A DNA stretch of 64,000 nucleotides from Methanococcoides alaskense (lineage in GTDB: Archaea > Halobacteriota > Methanosarcinia > Methanosarcinales > Methanosarcinaceae), in contig NZ_JAQFFK010000003.1 of NCBI RefSeq assembly GCF_027594145.1, positions 186,001 to 250,000 on the forward strand, written 5' to 3'. Shown here piece by piece: positions 53,116 to 62,703 of this stretch. The notes beneath the pieces were generated by a model. It worked only from the letters and a program-made list of their open reading frames with translations. It made no database searches and had not been told where the DNA came from. Position numbers and translations under genes: made by a program. Position 1 is the first letter of the stretch; each line of letters starts with the position of its first letter.

Positions 53116-53847
53116 TCAGACATTGATAATACTTTCAAACACACCTGCAAAATTTTGTGGACTTTTAAGGAATTCAAGTTTTTCAGTATCATTCACAAGG
53201 TCGTACATGTCCCTGCCACAGAAAAGGCCAAATTCAGGAATATCTGTCGGAGTTATGTACCTTATTTCCGGAAGGTTCTCATAATGATGGTTCTTCATGA
53301 ATCCGGACTCTAACAGATAATAAGCCCCTCCTTCCATATCTCTGAAAGGTGCATAACTGGAAGAAAAATCACAGCAGACCCAGTTTGCCATCTTAAGGAT
53401 CTCGTCGGAAGCGTTTACCGTCACATGCCCGTAATCAGGAGGGATCAGCGCAATGTCGCCCTTTTTTGCTTTAATGACGACCGTATCCACAACGTCATCT
53501 CCCACATGTTTTTGCAGAATGTATGTTGCTTCGCCTTCAAGCACCTGGTATACCTCAGGGTAGGATATCTCCTGTCCCGGTACATTTGGATGATAATGGC
53601 CGGCGGTCTTGATGAACTCACTTCCGAACATAGCCGGAGGAATTACTGTGATATCATAACGAAGATGCGACTTGTTAATTATTTTCAAGTCTTCCTCAGA
53701 CAATGAAAGATGCCTGAACATATAGTATAGTTCCATATCATCCACTGATCCGAACCATTCGTGGTCATAAACGACCTCTTTCATATCATGTAACATCCGT
53801 ATGTTAGGCTGTCTTTCCACTCCCCCGAATTCAATTGTGTATCCCAT
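53116..53847 (-). CDS. pgiA: Cupin-type glucose-6-phosphate isomerase
   Basis: The protein has 243 residues from the ATG at 53847, which has AAAGGTGAT at ideal spacing. The cupin metal ligands are in KTAGHYHPNVPGQEISYPEV (His-His-Glu) and a later His in PPDYGHVTVN. YEVYQVLEGEATYILQ-like sequence completes the sugar-binding motif. It interconverts glucose-6-phosphate and fructose-6-phosphate for gluconeogenesis and glycogen turnover. The frame stays open for 44 more codons upstream to a second ATG at 53979 with its own ribosome binding site; see the repeat entry. A 287-residue form is therefore possible. Confidence 0.9.
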   Translation of the reverse strand: MGYTIEFGGVERQPNIRMLHDMKEVVYDHEWFGSVDDMELYYMFRHLSLSEEDLKIINKSHLRYDITVIPPAMFGSEFIKTAGHYHPNVPGQEISYPEVYQVLEGEATYILQKHVGDDVVDTVVIKAKKGDIALIPPDYGHVTVNASDEILKMANWVCCDFSSSYAPFRDMEGGAYYLLESGFMKNHHYENLPEIRYITPTDIPEFGLFCGRDMYDLVNDTEKLEFLKSPQNFAGVFESIINV

Positions 53848-54045
53848 TATATCACCTTTCAAGTAACAGCTGTGGCCAGTCAAAAGCTGTACCTCAGCCA
53901 CATTTCCCACATTCATGTCATGCAACATCCCTATGTCAGGCTGCATTTCCACTCCCCCTAATTCTACCTTATGTCCCATTATATCACCTTTTCAAGTAAA
54001 AGCTGCAGCCAGCCAAGAGCTGTTCAAAGGCCACATTCCCCGCTT
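53782..54045 (-). repeat. Tandem duplication of the pgiA leader (RBS plus first codons)
   Basis: Two direct repeats of 132 bases, 53782-53913 and 53914-54045, each contain on the minus strand a CAAGAGCTG or CAAAAGCTG segment, ACTTGAAAAGGTGATATAATG (or one A fewer) and about 20 codons (GGVERQPNIRMLHDMK versus GGVEMQPDIGMLHDMN). They differ at about one base in five. The unit is exactly 44 codons, so the reading frame is preserved through both copies. Confidence 0.82.
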
Positions 54046-54163
54046 TCTACTGTTTAATAGGTCTATACTACATTTTAAATTTAACTCCTATCTTATAATA
54101 AACAAAGAGGCGCAATGTCACTAAAACAGCAACCTTAAGATACAAAAGAACATACAATGAGGC

Positions 54164-55615
54164 ATGGAGAGGGAGATCAGAATACTGCATACTGGTGACA
54201 CTCATATTGGTTATCGTCAATATCATAGTGAGGTACGCAGACAGGATTTCATCAATGCCTTTTCCAGTGTGATCGATGATGCCATTGATATGAAAGTGGA
54301 TGCTGTTGTCCATGCAGGCGATCTTTTCGATTCAAGGAATCCTACCCTGGAGGATATTCTTGATACCATCAAGATCCTTTCCAAATTAAAACGACAGAAA
54401 ATTCCTTTTCTCTCCATCGTAGGTAATCATGAAAGCAAACAGCACACTCAATGGCTGGACCTTTTCGAGAGTATGGACATTGCATCAAGACTTGGCACTA
54501 GGCCATTTCTGATCGACGGTGTTGCTATTTACGGTATCGATAATGTTCCACGATCTAAGATACCCCTTTATGATTATTCCGATTTCACTGCTGAGAATTG
54601 CGGGGAGTGGAACCTTCTCGTTATGCATCAGTTAATGGCACCGTTCCCATTTGGGGAATGGGATTGTGAGGATGTGATAAGCTCCCTTCCATTTGATCTT
54701 CATGCCATACTTCTGGGTGATTACCACAAGAATGAAAAAACAAAGGTGGGCAGTACATGGGCTACCTATTGTGGAAGTACTGAACGTAATAGTGCATCAG
54801 AGAGCGATCCTCGGACCTATAACATCATTACTATCAACGATGATGGTCTCGATATCAGTCGGCGTAATATAGTCACAAGGGATTTTCTTTTCATTCCTGT
54901 GGAGCTCAGGGAAAAAGATGCCGCTTACGAACTTATCATTAATACTATCAAAGGCTACGATGTTGCCGGGAAGGTCGTCTTCCTGGATATCTCCGGCAAT
55001 TCCGATGTATCCATTTCTTATAATGAGATAGAGGACCTCCTTGCAAAACAGGAAGCTCTTGTGACGCGCATACGGGATATGCGGCATGGCGAGGGAGTCT
55101 CTGAAGATATGGATGTCGAAGTCTCTTTCTCGGATCCTGAAGAAGCTGTCAAAAGGGAAATAAAGAATATGACGCTTACCAGTGGCGGTATCCTCATCGA
55201 TGAGGTGGTAAGGGACAGCTCAGTTCCGAAAACAAAGGTAGATCTTGAAACAGAGTCTAAAATAGGTGTTTTGCTATCCACGATCGATTTTTCAGTCCCT
55301 GTTTTGAATGTCGGTCTTCGGGACAGCTCTCAGGTAGTGGGTGAGTACGGAAAGGCCGAAATCGATGTGGTGGATAACCATGGCGAAACAATAGCTGAAC
55401 CGGCTGAAAAGTACGTCCCTGATAATATTTCCGAACAGGTCCCGGAAGTTCAAGATACCAATATGATCACAGCAAGCACGATTGAAACTGTTTCTGATGA
55501 CGAAACGTTGAAAGACTCTGATGATGATACCCCGGAAGATCCTGAAAAGAAGCCCGTGGAGAAGGGGGATGTGCATGCAAAACCACGTCAGTACAATCTG
55601 GGGGATTATCTGTGA
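54164..55615 (+). CDS. mre11: DNA double-strand break repair nuclease Mre11
   Basis: The protein has 483 residues. The phosphoesterase motifs are in order: LHTGDTHIGY near residue 10, VVHAGDLFDSRNPT near 48, IVGNHESKQHT near 85, LLVMHQLMAP and LLGDYHKNE, all metal ligands of Mre11. The C-terminal third is acidic and low in complexity (ETVSDDETLKDSDDDTPED), ending ARQ-YNLGDYL-like residues that may bind Rad50. It resects DNA ends with Rad50. The rad50 GTG overlaps its stop. TGAGG precedes the ATG. Confidence 0.94.
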   Translation: MEREIRILHTGDTHIGYRQYHSEVRRQDFINAFSSVIDDAIDMKVDAVVHAGDLFDSRNPTLEDILDTIKILSKLKRQKIPFLSIVGNHESKQHTQWLDLFESMDIASRLGTRPFLIDGVAIYGIDNVPRSKIPLYDYSDFTAENCGEWNLLVMHQLMAPFPFGEWDCEDVISSLPFDLHAILLGDYHKNEKTKVGSTWATYCGSTERNSASESDPRTYNIITINDDGLDISRRNIVTRDFLFIPVELREKDAAYELIINTIKGYDVAGKVVFLDISGNSDVSISYNEIEDLLAKQEALVTRIRDMRHGEGVSEDMDVEVSFSDPEEAVKREIKNMTLTSGGILIDEVVRDSSVPKTKVDLETESKIGVLLSTIDFSVPVLNVGLRDSSQVVGEYGKAEIDVVDNHGETIAEPAEKYVPDNISEQVPEVQDTNMITASTIETVSDDETLKDSDDDTPEDPEKKPVEKGDVHAKPRQYNLGDYL

Positions 55616-58278
55616 AACTTAAAAGAGTACGTGTTGAGAATATCAGGAGTTACAGTGACCTTGATATTAGTTTCAATGATGGTGTTACTGTTGTATCCGG
55701 TGTGAACGGCAGTGGTAAATCCAGTTTGCTGGAAGCCTGTTTTACAGGGCTTTTCGGAAGTCGGGCTCTTTCAAAGGATTTCGTAATTTCGGATATTATT
55801 CGAAAAGGGGCTACAAAAGCATCAATTGTTGTGGATTTCGAGAATCAGGGGAATGATTACAGTATCGAGCAGGGGTATAAGGTAGATGCAAGGTCCGGCA
55901 AGGCATCGAACAACAGGTCTGTTTTCAAGATAAATGATGAAGTGATGGTGGACCAGGCAAATCAGACATATGAAGCTGTAAAGGCACTTCTGAAAATGGA
56001 TGAGGAAGCCTACACTAACTGTGTATACATCAGGCAGGGAGAAATTGATGTACTCATCAACGCCAAGACAAAAGACCGGCAGCGAATGATCGATGACCTT
56101 CTTCAGATAGGCAAGCTTGAAGAATACAGGGAACGTGCAAGCAGTGCAAGGGTTGGTGTTGGGAGGCACCAGAGGGAGGCTGATGCACGTCTTAAGGATA
56201 ATATTGCTGACATTGAGGTCCTTGAAGGTTCAAAACCTTATCAGGTCCTCAACGGCCTCAGGACCGAAGTGACCGGGATCGAAAAAGCGATTCTGGACCT
56301 CGGGTCAAAAAAAGAACGGGCTAAAGAGCTGATCGAATCTATCGGTGACCGTATCGGGAAATATTCTGAGACCTTGGAACAGAAGAAAAAGGCCGATTCT
56401 GAGATAAAGGATTTCAAGATCAATATCTCAAAGGAGCATGCCAATATCGAGAGTTCCAGGGCTCAGGTGGACTCAGGGAACAAGGATATTTTGGCCCTTA
56501 ATAGTTCCAATGTCTCCCTTTTAGTACTGATAGAGGTCGCAGATGGTTCTGATATCGAGGGATGTGTTACTGATCTTGAAAAGCAGGAAATTTCTGCGCG
56601 GGATGGGCTTAACGTTGCTGTCAAAAAAAGAGAGCTCGCATTGAACAATGAGGCAGCTCAAAATAATTTCCTCCTGAATCTGAACAAACAACTGAAAAAT
56701 TCGGTTGGTAGCATACGAACCCGGGAAGAGAAAGTCGTATCTGTAAAAAATGATCTCAAAAAGTGTCTGGGAGACGTCGAACAGATCGGATCGATCATCC
56801 AAAATAAGTACGGTGACGCAAAAGAACTCGGTTTTGCGGAAGATAAGCTGGATGGTATTGATGATATTTCTGAACTTTTGAACCTTAAGCAAACACAGCT
56901 TCACGGTAAAGAAAAAGAAATATCTACCAAGGTTGCAGAACTTGAGAAAAAGATACAGAAAAGCAAAGACCTTCTTAGCAAGGGGCTTTGTCCTACCTGC
57001 GGGCAGGACCTTCAGGGTTCTAAAGTATGCGAAGAGAGCGCTGGGGATGAGGGTCAGAAAACTGAGCTTGTCCATGGGCTGGAACTGATAAGGGCAGACC
57101 AGGAAGAGATCAAGGTAAAGGTGGAACGTGTAAGGAATGTGCGGGATATCATTAAAGCGATAGCTGAGGCTGAAAAGCAGTTATTGCTTAAGAAGAGCGA
57201 GATCACTTCCATTGAGAAGGGTATAGAGGAGCATCTAAGTTCCATCAAGGAAGAAAATGATAAGGTACTAGATCTTGAAAAACAGATCGATGAATGCAAG
57301 CGTTCGATAGCTGAGCTGAAAAGTGGGATGGAGTCTCTTAAAAGTGAGGAGTCCGCTGCACAGGAACTTCATGGGAAGTTATTGCATAAACTGGAGGCAG
57401 CAAGGCAGATACGTTCCAATATTCTGAAGGTCCGGGATATACAAAGTAACATCAACCGTCTTCAGGACGGGGTGAAAAACGGACTGGAAAAGATAGAACT
57501 GTTCGAGTCGCAGATAAATGAACGTAAGCAACGCATCCTTAAACTTGATGAGGCATTGGGGGACGTTGATCTGAAGAAGCTCCAGGCAGATAGATCTCAG
57601 TATGAAAGTGCATATAATGGGATCGTCTCTGAGGTGGAAATGCGGGATAGGCGTAAGGGTGAACTCCACAAGGAGATCGGACGGATCGAAGGGGATATCC
57701 AGCGACTGAACGAGCTTAAGCTAAAGCAGAAGATGTTGGTGAACAAGAAGGATTTCCTTGCAGCAGTCTATCGGGATGCAGAGGAACTTGAAACGATGTA
57801 TCTGCGTCTTCGCGTGGAGCTTCGTGCGAAGAACATTGACGCTCTTGACAGGTTACTGAACGAGATATTCTCTTTTATGTACACAAACAATGCCTATTCT
57901 CATATCAGCCTTGATCCGGAATACAATCTGACGATATACGAGAAGGACGGTACGCCTCTTGAACCCAAGTTATTGAGTGGGGGGGAGCGGGCAATATTCA
58001 ATCTGGTCCTTCGGTGTGCCATATACCGTTTGCTGGCAAACGCACCGGGAAGTACGGGTAGTACCGAGCTGCCGCCACTGATCCTTGATGAGCCTACTGT
58101 TTTCCTTGACCGTGGTCACGTCCATCAGTTGATCAAACTTATCGATATGATGAGGAATATTGGGGTTGGTCAGATATTGATAGTATCCCACGATGAGTCA
58201 TTGATAGATTCAGCAGACCATGTTTTTGTCGTTGAGAAAGACCCTATCACAAATAGCTCTTCAATATCCGGCAAATGA
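55612..58278 (+). CDS. rad50: DNA double-strand break repair ATPase Rad50
   Basis: The protein has 888 residues. The start is GTG at 55612, overlapping the mre11 stop (GTGA). Walker A GVNGSGKSSLLEACF is near residue 33. Long coiled coils flank a zinc hook, CPTCGQ, with Cys460 and Cys463. The C-terminal lobe has signature LLSGGERAIFNL and Walker B LPPLILDEPTVFLD, then the His-switch SHDESL. Dimers joined by the hook tether DNA ends and regulate Mre11. The coiled-coil arm is of typical archaeal length. Confidence 0.95.
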   Translation: MKLKRVRVENIRSYSDLDISFNDGVTVVSGVNGSGKSSLLEACFTGLFGSRALSKDFVISDIIRKGATKASIVVDFENQGNDYSIEQGYKVDARSGKASNNRSVFKINDEVMVDQANQTYEAVKALLKMDEEAYTNCVYIRQGEIDVLINAKTKDRQRMIDDLLQIGKLEEYRERASSARVGVGRHQREADARLKDNIADIEVLEGSKPYQVLNGLRTEVTGIEKAILDLGSKKERAKELIESIGDRIGKYSETLEQKKKADSEIKDFKINISKEHANIESSRAQVDSGNKDILALNSSNVSLLVLIEVADGSDIEGCVTDLEKQEISARDGLNVAVKKRELALNNEAAQNNFLLNLNKQLKNSVGSIRTREEKVVSVKNDLKKCLGDVEQIGSIIQNKYGDAKELGFAEDKLDGIDDISELLNLKQTQLHGKEKEISTKVAELEKKIQKSKDLLSKGLCPTCGQDLQGSKVCEESAGDEGQKTELVHGLELIRADQEEIKVKVERVRNVRDIIKAIAEAEKQLLLKKSEITSIEKGIEEHLSSIKEENDKVLDLEKQIDECKRSIAELKSGMESLKSEESAAQELHGKLLHKLEAARQIRSNILKVRDIQSNINRLQDGVKNGLEKIELFESQINERKQRILKLDEALGDVDLKKLQADRSQYESAYNGIVSEVEMRDRRKGELHKEIGRIEGDIQRLNELKLKQKMLVNKKDFLAAVYRDAEELETMYLRLRVELRAKNIDALDRLLNEIFSFMYTNNAYSHISLDPEYNLTIYEKDGTPLEPKLLSGGERAIFNLVLRCAIYRLLANAPGSTGSTELPPLILDEPTVFLDRGHVHQLIKLIDMMRNIGVGQILIVSHDESLIDSADHVFVVEKDPITNSSSISGK

Positions 58279-58382
58279 CATTTTTCGAAAAAATGCAACC
58301 ATAAGATATATTATATCTTTTAGCCTATTAAAGCCAGGATAATGGTTTGAACATAAGGGATGGACGACTTGCGAGGGATCTA

Positions 58383-59159
58383 ATGAGCGCCGAGAACAGA
58401 GACTTTGTAATAGAGAGGCTTGAGCGGAAGCTAGTTGAAAAGGAAGTAGGTATGGAGGCAATAAGCACTAATCTTCGTGATTCTATCATGAGGGAGCTCC
58501 GTAATGACCTCAAGAACGACCTTGATATCAACAATCGGCTCAACAGGATCGAGCAGGACGTAAAGGAACTTTCAAGCAATATAAATGGAATGATGGATGA
58601 ACTTCTCGACCAGAAATCTCAGTTGAGATCTCTTAGGAAAGATCTTCCAAGATCAGACCTCGGATTTGCAAAGTCTATAACTGATATGGCCTTTGATGTT
58701 TCGGCACAAAAACCTCTGGAAGCGGTTCCTGGATCAAAAATTCGTCTTACTGACTCCCTTTTTGGTCAGAGGTCAGTTCCAAAACCCGCAGTTGAGGTGC
58801 CAGTTCCTGATCTAAAGGCTCAGGAAGCAAGATCGCCTGTGTCACAGACATCTTCAGGTTCGAACTGGGGCAACCTTATTAATTCTGGCGAGATCAATAT
58901 GAAAATCCGTGAAATAAAGGTAGAGGAGCCAGTGCAGAGTCCGCAGGATAGTATTCCTTCTGAATACATTGTTGCAAATGATATGAGGTCCCCATTTGAA
59001 AGAAGTACTCCTCCAACCCCAAAGAACGATGACTGTGAATATATTGTCGCTGAAGATGGGAAGTCATTGAGCAGGCGTTCTGAGACCGAACTTGAGACTG
59101 TGGAAGATCGTGATGGTGAAGATACGGTGATCACAACGACTCGCAGAAGATCTTTATAA
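58383..59159 (+). CDS. Coiled-coil protein of unknown function preceding smc
   Basis: The protein has 258 residues from the ATG at 58383 (GAGGGATC upstream); a TTG at 58347, 12 codons earlier, is the alternative. The first 100 residues form a charged coiled coil (RLERKLVEKEVGMEA, RLNRIEQDVKELSSNINGMM). The rest is low-complexity with two similar pieces, SEYIVANDMRSPFERS and CEYIVAEDGKSLSRRS. No family is recognised. TATA-like ATATATTATATC lies at about 58303-58314. It is 19 bases before smc and likely co-transcribed with it, so a role in chromosome organisation is possible. Confidence 0.72.
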   Translation: MSAENRDFVIERLERKLVEKEVGMEAISTNLRDSIMRELRNDLKNDLDINNRLNRIEQDVKELSSNINGMMDELLDQKSQLRSLRKDLPRSDLGFAKSITDMAFDVSAQKPLEAVPGSKIRLTDSLFGQRSVPKPAVEVPVPDLKAQEARSPVSQTSSGSNWGNLINSGEINMKIREIKVEEPVQSPQDSIPSEYIVANDMRSPFERSTPPTPKNDDCEYIVAEDGKSLSRRSETELETVEDRDGEDTVITTTRRRSL

Positions 59160-59178
59160 TCCATTACCGAGGAATGTT

Positions 59179-62100
59179 GTGTATATTAAGGAACTTGAAT
59201 TTATAAATTTCAAATCTTTTGGCAAAAAAGTTAAGATACCGTTCTTTGATGATTTTACTACCATTTCCGGTCCGAACGGAAGCGGGAAATCAAATATCAT
59301 CGATGGTATCCTTTTTGTTCTTGGTCTTTCGAGCTCACGAACATTAAGGGCTGAAAAACTTACTGATCTGATATACAATGGCGACAAGGCAAAAAGGCCG
59401 GATTTTGCACAGGTTACTATTAAATTCGATAATACTGACCGTGAGATGCCGGTGGATGCCGATGAGGTTACCATAAGTCGAAAGATCAGGGAGACTGATA
59501 ATGGCTATTATAGCTACTTCTATTTTAACGGCAAGGCTGTGAGCCTCACTGAGGTCCATAATTATCTTTCAAAGGCAAGAGTGACGCCGGAAGGTTACAA
59601 TGTTGTCATGCAGGGAGATGTTACCCGCATCATTACAATGACCCCGAACGAGCGGCGTAAGATCATCGATGAGATCGCCGGTGTTGCTGAGTTCGATAAC
59701 AAGAGGGACAGGGCGCTCAATGAACTTGAGATCGTCAGGGAACGCGTTGAAAGGGCGGATATACTGATCGAGGAAGTGGAAAAACAGCTCGAGAAGCTCA
59801 AGGTGGAACGTGATCAGGCGGTCAAGTATCAGGCACTCAAGCAGGAGAAGATGAAGTTCGAGGGTTTCGTACTTCTTTCCAAGCTCAAGGATGCAAAAGT
59901 TGAACTTGAGAATGTCGACAAGGATATTTCTTTCAAGAAAGAAGTGCAGGAAAAGCTGCAATTATCTATCGAGGAGAGGAAGGAGAAGCTTGCAGGGATC
60001 GAGAAGGAGCTTACTGGGCTCACATCTGAGATACAGAGGATGGGCGAGGACGAGCAGATACAGGTCAAAAAAGACATCGAGGGAATAAAGGGAGAAGTAT
60101 CCCGATGTGTCAATAGTATCGAGCTTGCAGACAATGAGATCGAAGATATTGATTCCAGACGCAAGAAAGCTTTCCTTGATATCGAGGGAACAAAGAACAA
60201 GATCAACGATGTTGATTCTAAGCTTTCTGAAGAATCACTTCGTAAGGACAGTATTCTCTCTGAGATCTCTGAAAGGAAGACCGAGAGAATGATCCTGCAA
60301 AGCAGGATATCTGATGTGGATGAGAAGTTCGCACAGACGCGTGATGAGCTTTCAGTATTCAAGTCCGAACTTGAGACCGTGAAGAACGATAAAAGTGAAC
60401 TTATGCGTCAGGAAGACCGTTTGCTGGATTCGTTGAGGAGGAAGTCTGCTGAGGTAAGGGATATCGAGAACGAGATCACGGATGCCAAGGGTAAATCCGA
60501 GTCCTCTGACAGTGATACGAAGTCTGCACAGTATGATATAGAGAAGCTAACGGAGCAGATCAATTCTCATACCCGCGATCTTGATGATCTTGAAAGTAAC
60601 CGTTTCCAGATCAAGAGCGTTGTTACTGACCTTGATGTCACATTACGCAAACATCAGCAGGACTATGCGTTGCTTGAGGCGCGCGTGCGTGCTGCGGAGG
60701 ACACAAGTAATTATTCAAAAGCCGTTGACATGATCATTGCCGAGAAGAAGCATCATGGTCTTCCCGGAATATATGGGACCATAGCAGAGCTTGGAAGTGT
60801 CGATCAGAAATATGCAAATGCTCTCAGCGTTGCTGCCGGGGGACGTATGCAGGCAGTGGTCGTTGAGACCGATGAGGATGCATCAAGGGCCATCCAGTTC
60901 CTGAAACAGCAGCGTGGAGGCCGTGCAACCTTCCTTCCTCTGAGCAAGATGGAATCAAGAAGGCCGTACAAGGACCTTTCTGACAGGAAGGGTGTTGTGG
61001 GCTATGCTATCGATCTTATCGATTTTGAGTATAAGTTCGAAGCGGCATTCTGGTATGTCTTCAGAGATACCCTTATTGTGGATACGCTTGAGAACGCACG
61101 CCGTCTAATTGGCGGCCTTCGTATGGTAACTCTCGAAGGAGAGGTCATTGAGAAAAGCGGTGCTATGACCGGTGGCTCGATGGGGCGAAATTCCGGACTC
61201 TCATTTGCGGCTGCTGAGAAGGATAAATTGTTCAAGATCGCAGAGCAGCTTACCGAATTTGAATCAAGACGCAATACTGCTATCAAGAAACTGGATGCTG
61301 TCGAGGGACATATTGCTGATCTCAAGCGTGAGATCCACGAATTTGAAAAAGAGATATCTAAGAAGGAAATGATCTTTGAAGAGATCGGCGGCAGGGCTGA
61401 ACGTCTTACGCAGCTTATTGAAGCTAAGAACAATGAGCTTGAGCAGATCGAAGGGGAGAGGGCAAAGCTTCGTGAAGAGATGGAACAGGTCGCTTCAAGG
61501 AAGGCAGAGATGGAAGGGCGTTCCAAAGAGCTTGAAGCTGAGATCGCTGTCCTTGATGAGAAACTGTCTGATTCTGAAGTTCCTGAGCTTAACAAACAGG
61601 CTGATCGTGTCGATGAGGAATTGCGCAGGCTGGATGGGCGTATACGTGATATCGAGGCGGATATCAATGCCCTGAACCTTGATCATGAATATGCTTCCAA
61701 GAAGATCGAAGATGATCGTCAGCTTATAAAAGAGATGGAAGAGAAAAAATCCACTCATCGGGAACGTGTTGCCGGGTTCAAGGCCAAGATAGCTGAACTT
61801 GAGTTCGATCTCGAGGAAAAGCAAAGGCGTGAGAAGGAACTGACCGAAGAGCTCAGGGATATGCAACAGAAGCGTGCTCTGAAGCAGACCGAATACAATC
61901 TGGCCGAGAAGGACTTTGCTTTCGTTCGATCAAAACTCGATGATGCGGACAAGGCGATGATGGTACTGGAAGCTACTCTCAATGCTCTTGTGGACCAGAC
62001 AAAGGACCTGAAGGAGGAACTTGTGAGGCGTGGTATCGAAGAGGTCGAGGATGTTCCTAATTATGAGACAGTTAGCACAAGGATCGCCTCCATCGAGAAG

Positions 62101-62703
62101 GCCATGGAACGTCTCGAGCCTGTTAACATGAGAGCCATCGATGAATACGATGAGGTGGATGGAAGGGTCGTGGACCTTAAGACCAGAAGGGCCATTCTCT
62201 TTAATGAACGGGAACAGATCCTTTCTCGTATCGATCAGTATGAGACGCTCAAGAAAGATGCTTTCATGGAAACTTTCCATGGTATCAACGAACCTTTCAA
62301 GGAGATCTTCCACGAACTTTCTGATGGTTCCGGGGAACTCGTACTTGATGATACTGACGAACCCTTCAATGGTGGACTTACCCTTCGGGCACAGCCAAAG
62401 GAGAAGACCCTGCAGCGTCTGGAAGCAATGTCCGGTGGGGAGAAGAGTCTTACTGCACTGGCATTTGTCTTTGCTATCCAGCAGTATCGCCCTGCACCTT
62501 TCTACGCATTCGATGAGATCGATATGTTCCTTGATGGTGCGAACGCTGACCGTGTTGCACAGCGTGTTAAAAAAGCAAAGGGTAAGGCACAGTTTATCGT
62601 CGTGTCCCTGCGTAAGCCGATGATAGAGGCGGCTGAGCGTACCATTGGTGTGGCCATGCAGGAGAACAATATCACAAGCATTACGGGTGTGAAATTACGT
62701 TGA
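59179..62703 (+). CDS. smc: Chromosome segregation ATPase SMC
   Basis: The protein has 1174 residues. The start is GTG at 59179 with GAGG six bases upstream. N-terminal Walker A SGPNGSGKSNIIDGI near residue 34, coiled-coil arms, the hinge around 510-660 (GLPGIYGTIAELGSVDQKYA; YVFRDTLIVDTL), the second arm, and the C-terminal head with AMSGGEKSLTALAF and Walker B FYAFDEIDMFLDGAN. Length and layout are standard. It condenses and segregates chromosomes with ScpA and ScpB, encoded directly downstream. Confidence 0.96.
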   Translation: MYIKELEFINFKSFGKKVKIPFFDDFTTISGPNGSGKSNIIDGILFVLGLSSSRTLRAEKLTDLIYNGDKAKRPDFAQVTIKFDNTDREMPVDADEVTISRKIRETDNGYYSYFYFNGKAVSLTEVHNYLSKARVTPEGYNVVMQGDVTRIITMTPNERRKIIDEIAGVAEFDNKRDRALNELEIVRERVERADILIEEVEKQLEKLKVERDQAVKYQALKQEKMKFEGFVLLSKLKDAKVELENVDKDISFKKEVQEKLQLSIEERKEKLAGIEKELTGLTSEIQRMGEDEQIQVKKDIEGIKGEVSRCVNSIELADNEIEDIDSRRKKAFLDIEGTKNKINDVDSKLSEESLRKDSILSEISERKTERMILQSRISDVDEKFAQTRDELSVFKSELETVKNDKSELMRQEDRLLDSLRRKSAEVRDIENEITDAKGKSESSDSDTKSAQYDIEKLTEQINSHTRDLDDLESNRFQIKSVVTDLDVTLRKHQQDYALLEARVRAAEDTSNYSKAVDMIIAEKKHHGLPGIYGTIAELGSVDQKYANALSVAAGGRMQAVVVETDEDASRAIQFLKQQRGGRATFLPLSKMESRRPYKDLSDRKGVVGYAIDLIDFEYKFEAAFWYVFRDTLIVDTLENARRLIGGLRMVTLEGEVIEKSGAMTGGSMGRNSGLSFAAAEKDKLFKIAEQLTEFESRRNTAIKKLDAVEGHIADLKREIHEFEKEISKKEMIFEEIGGRAERLTQLIEAKNNELEQIEGERAKLREEMEQVASRKAEMEGRSKELEAEIAVLDEKLSDSEVPELNKQADRVDEELRRLDGRIRDIEADINALNLDHEYASKKIEDDRQLIKEMEEKKSTHRERVAGFKAKIAELEFDLEEKQRREKELTEELRDMQQKRALKQTEYNLAEKDFAFVRSKLDDADKAMMVLEATLNALVDQTKDLKEELVRRGIEEVEDVPNYETVSTRIASIEKAMERLEPVNMRAIDEYDEVDGRVVDLKTRRAILFNEREQILSRIDQYETLKKDAFMETFHGINEPFKEIFHELSDGSGELVLDDTDEPFNGGLTLRAQPKEKTLQRLEAMSGGEKSLTALAFVFAIQQYRPAPFYAFDEIDMFLDGANADRVAQRVKKAKGKAQFIVVSLRKPMIEAAERTIGVAMQENNITSITGVKLR

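Noticed and set aside
53847-53979. Reading the 44-codon extension as a certain part of phosphoglucose isomerase
   Set aside because: It is a duplicate of the leader with its own start; the family's normal start corresponds to 53847, so the extension is reported as a repeat instead.
56521-57075. A 184-codon minus-strand frame inside rad50
   Set aside because: It is antisense shadow of the coiled-coil arm; rad50 is complete and strongly supported.
61002-61667. A 221-codon minus-strand frame inside smc
   Set aside because: It is Ser/Ile/Arg-rich, typical of the antisense of coiled-coil coding sequence, and has no ribosome binding site or motif.
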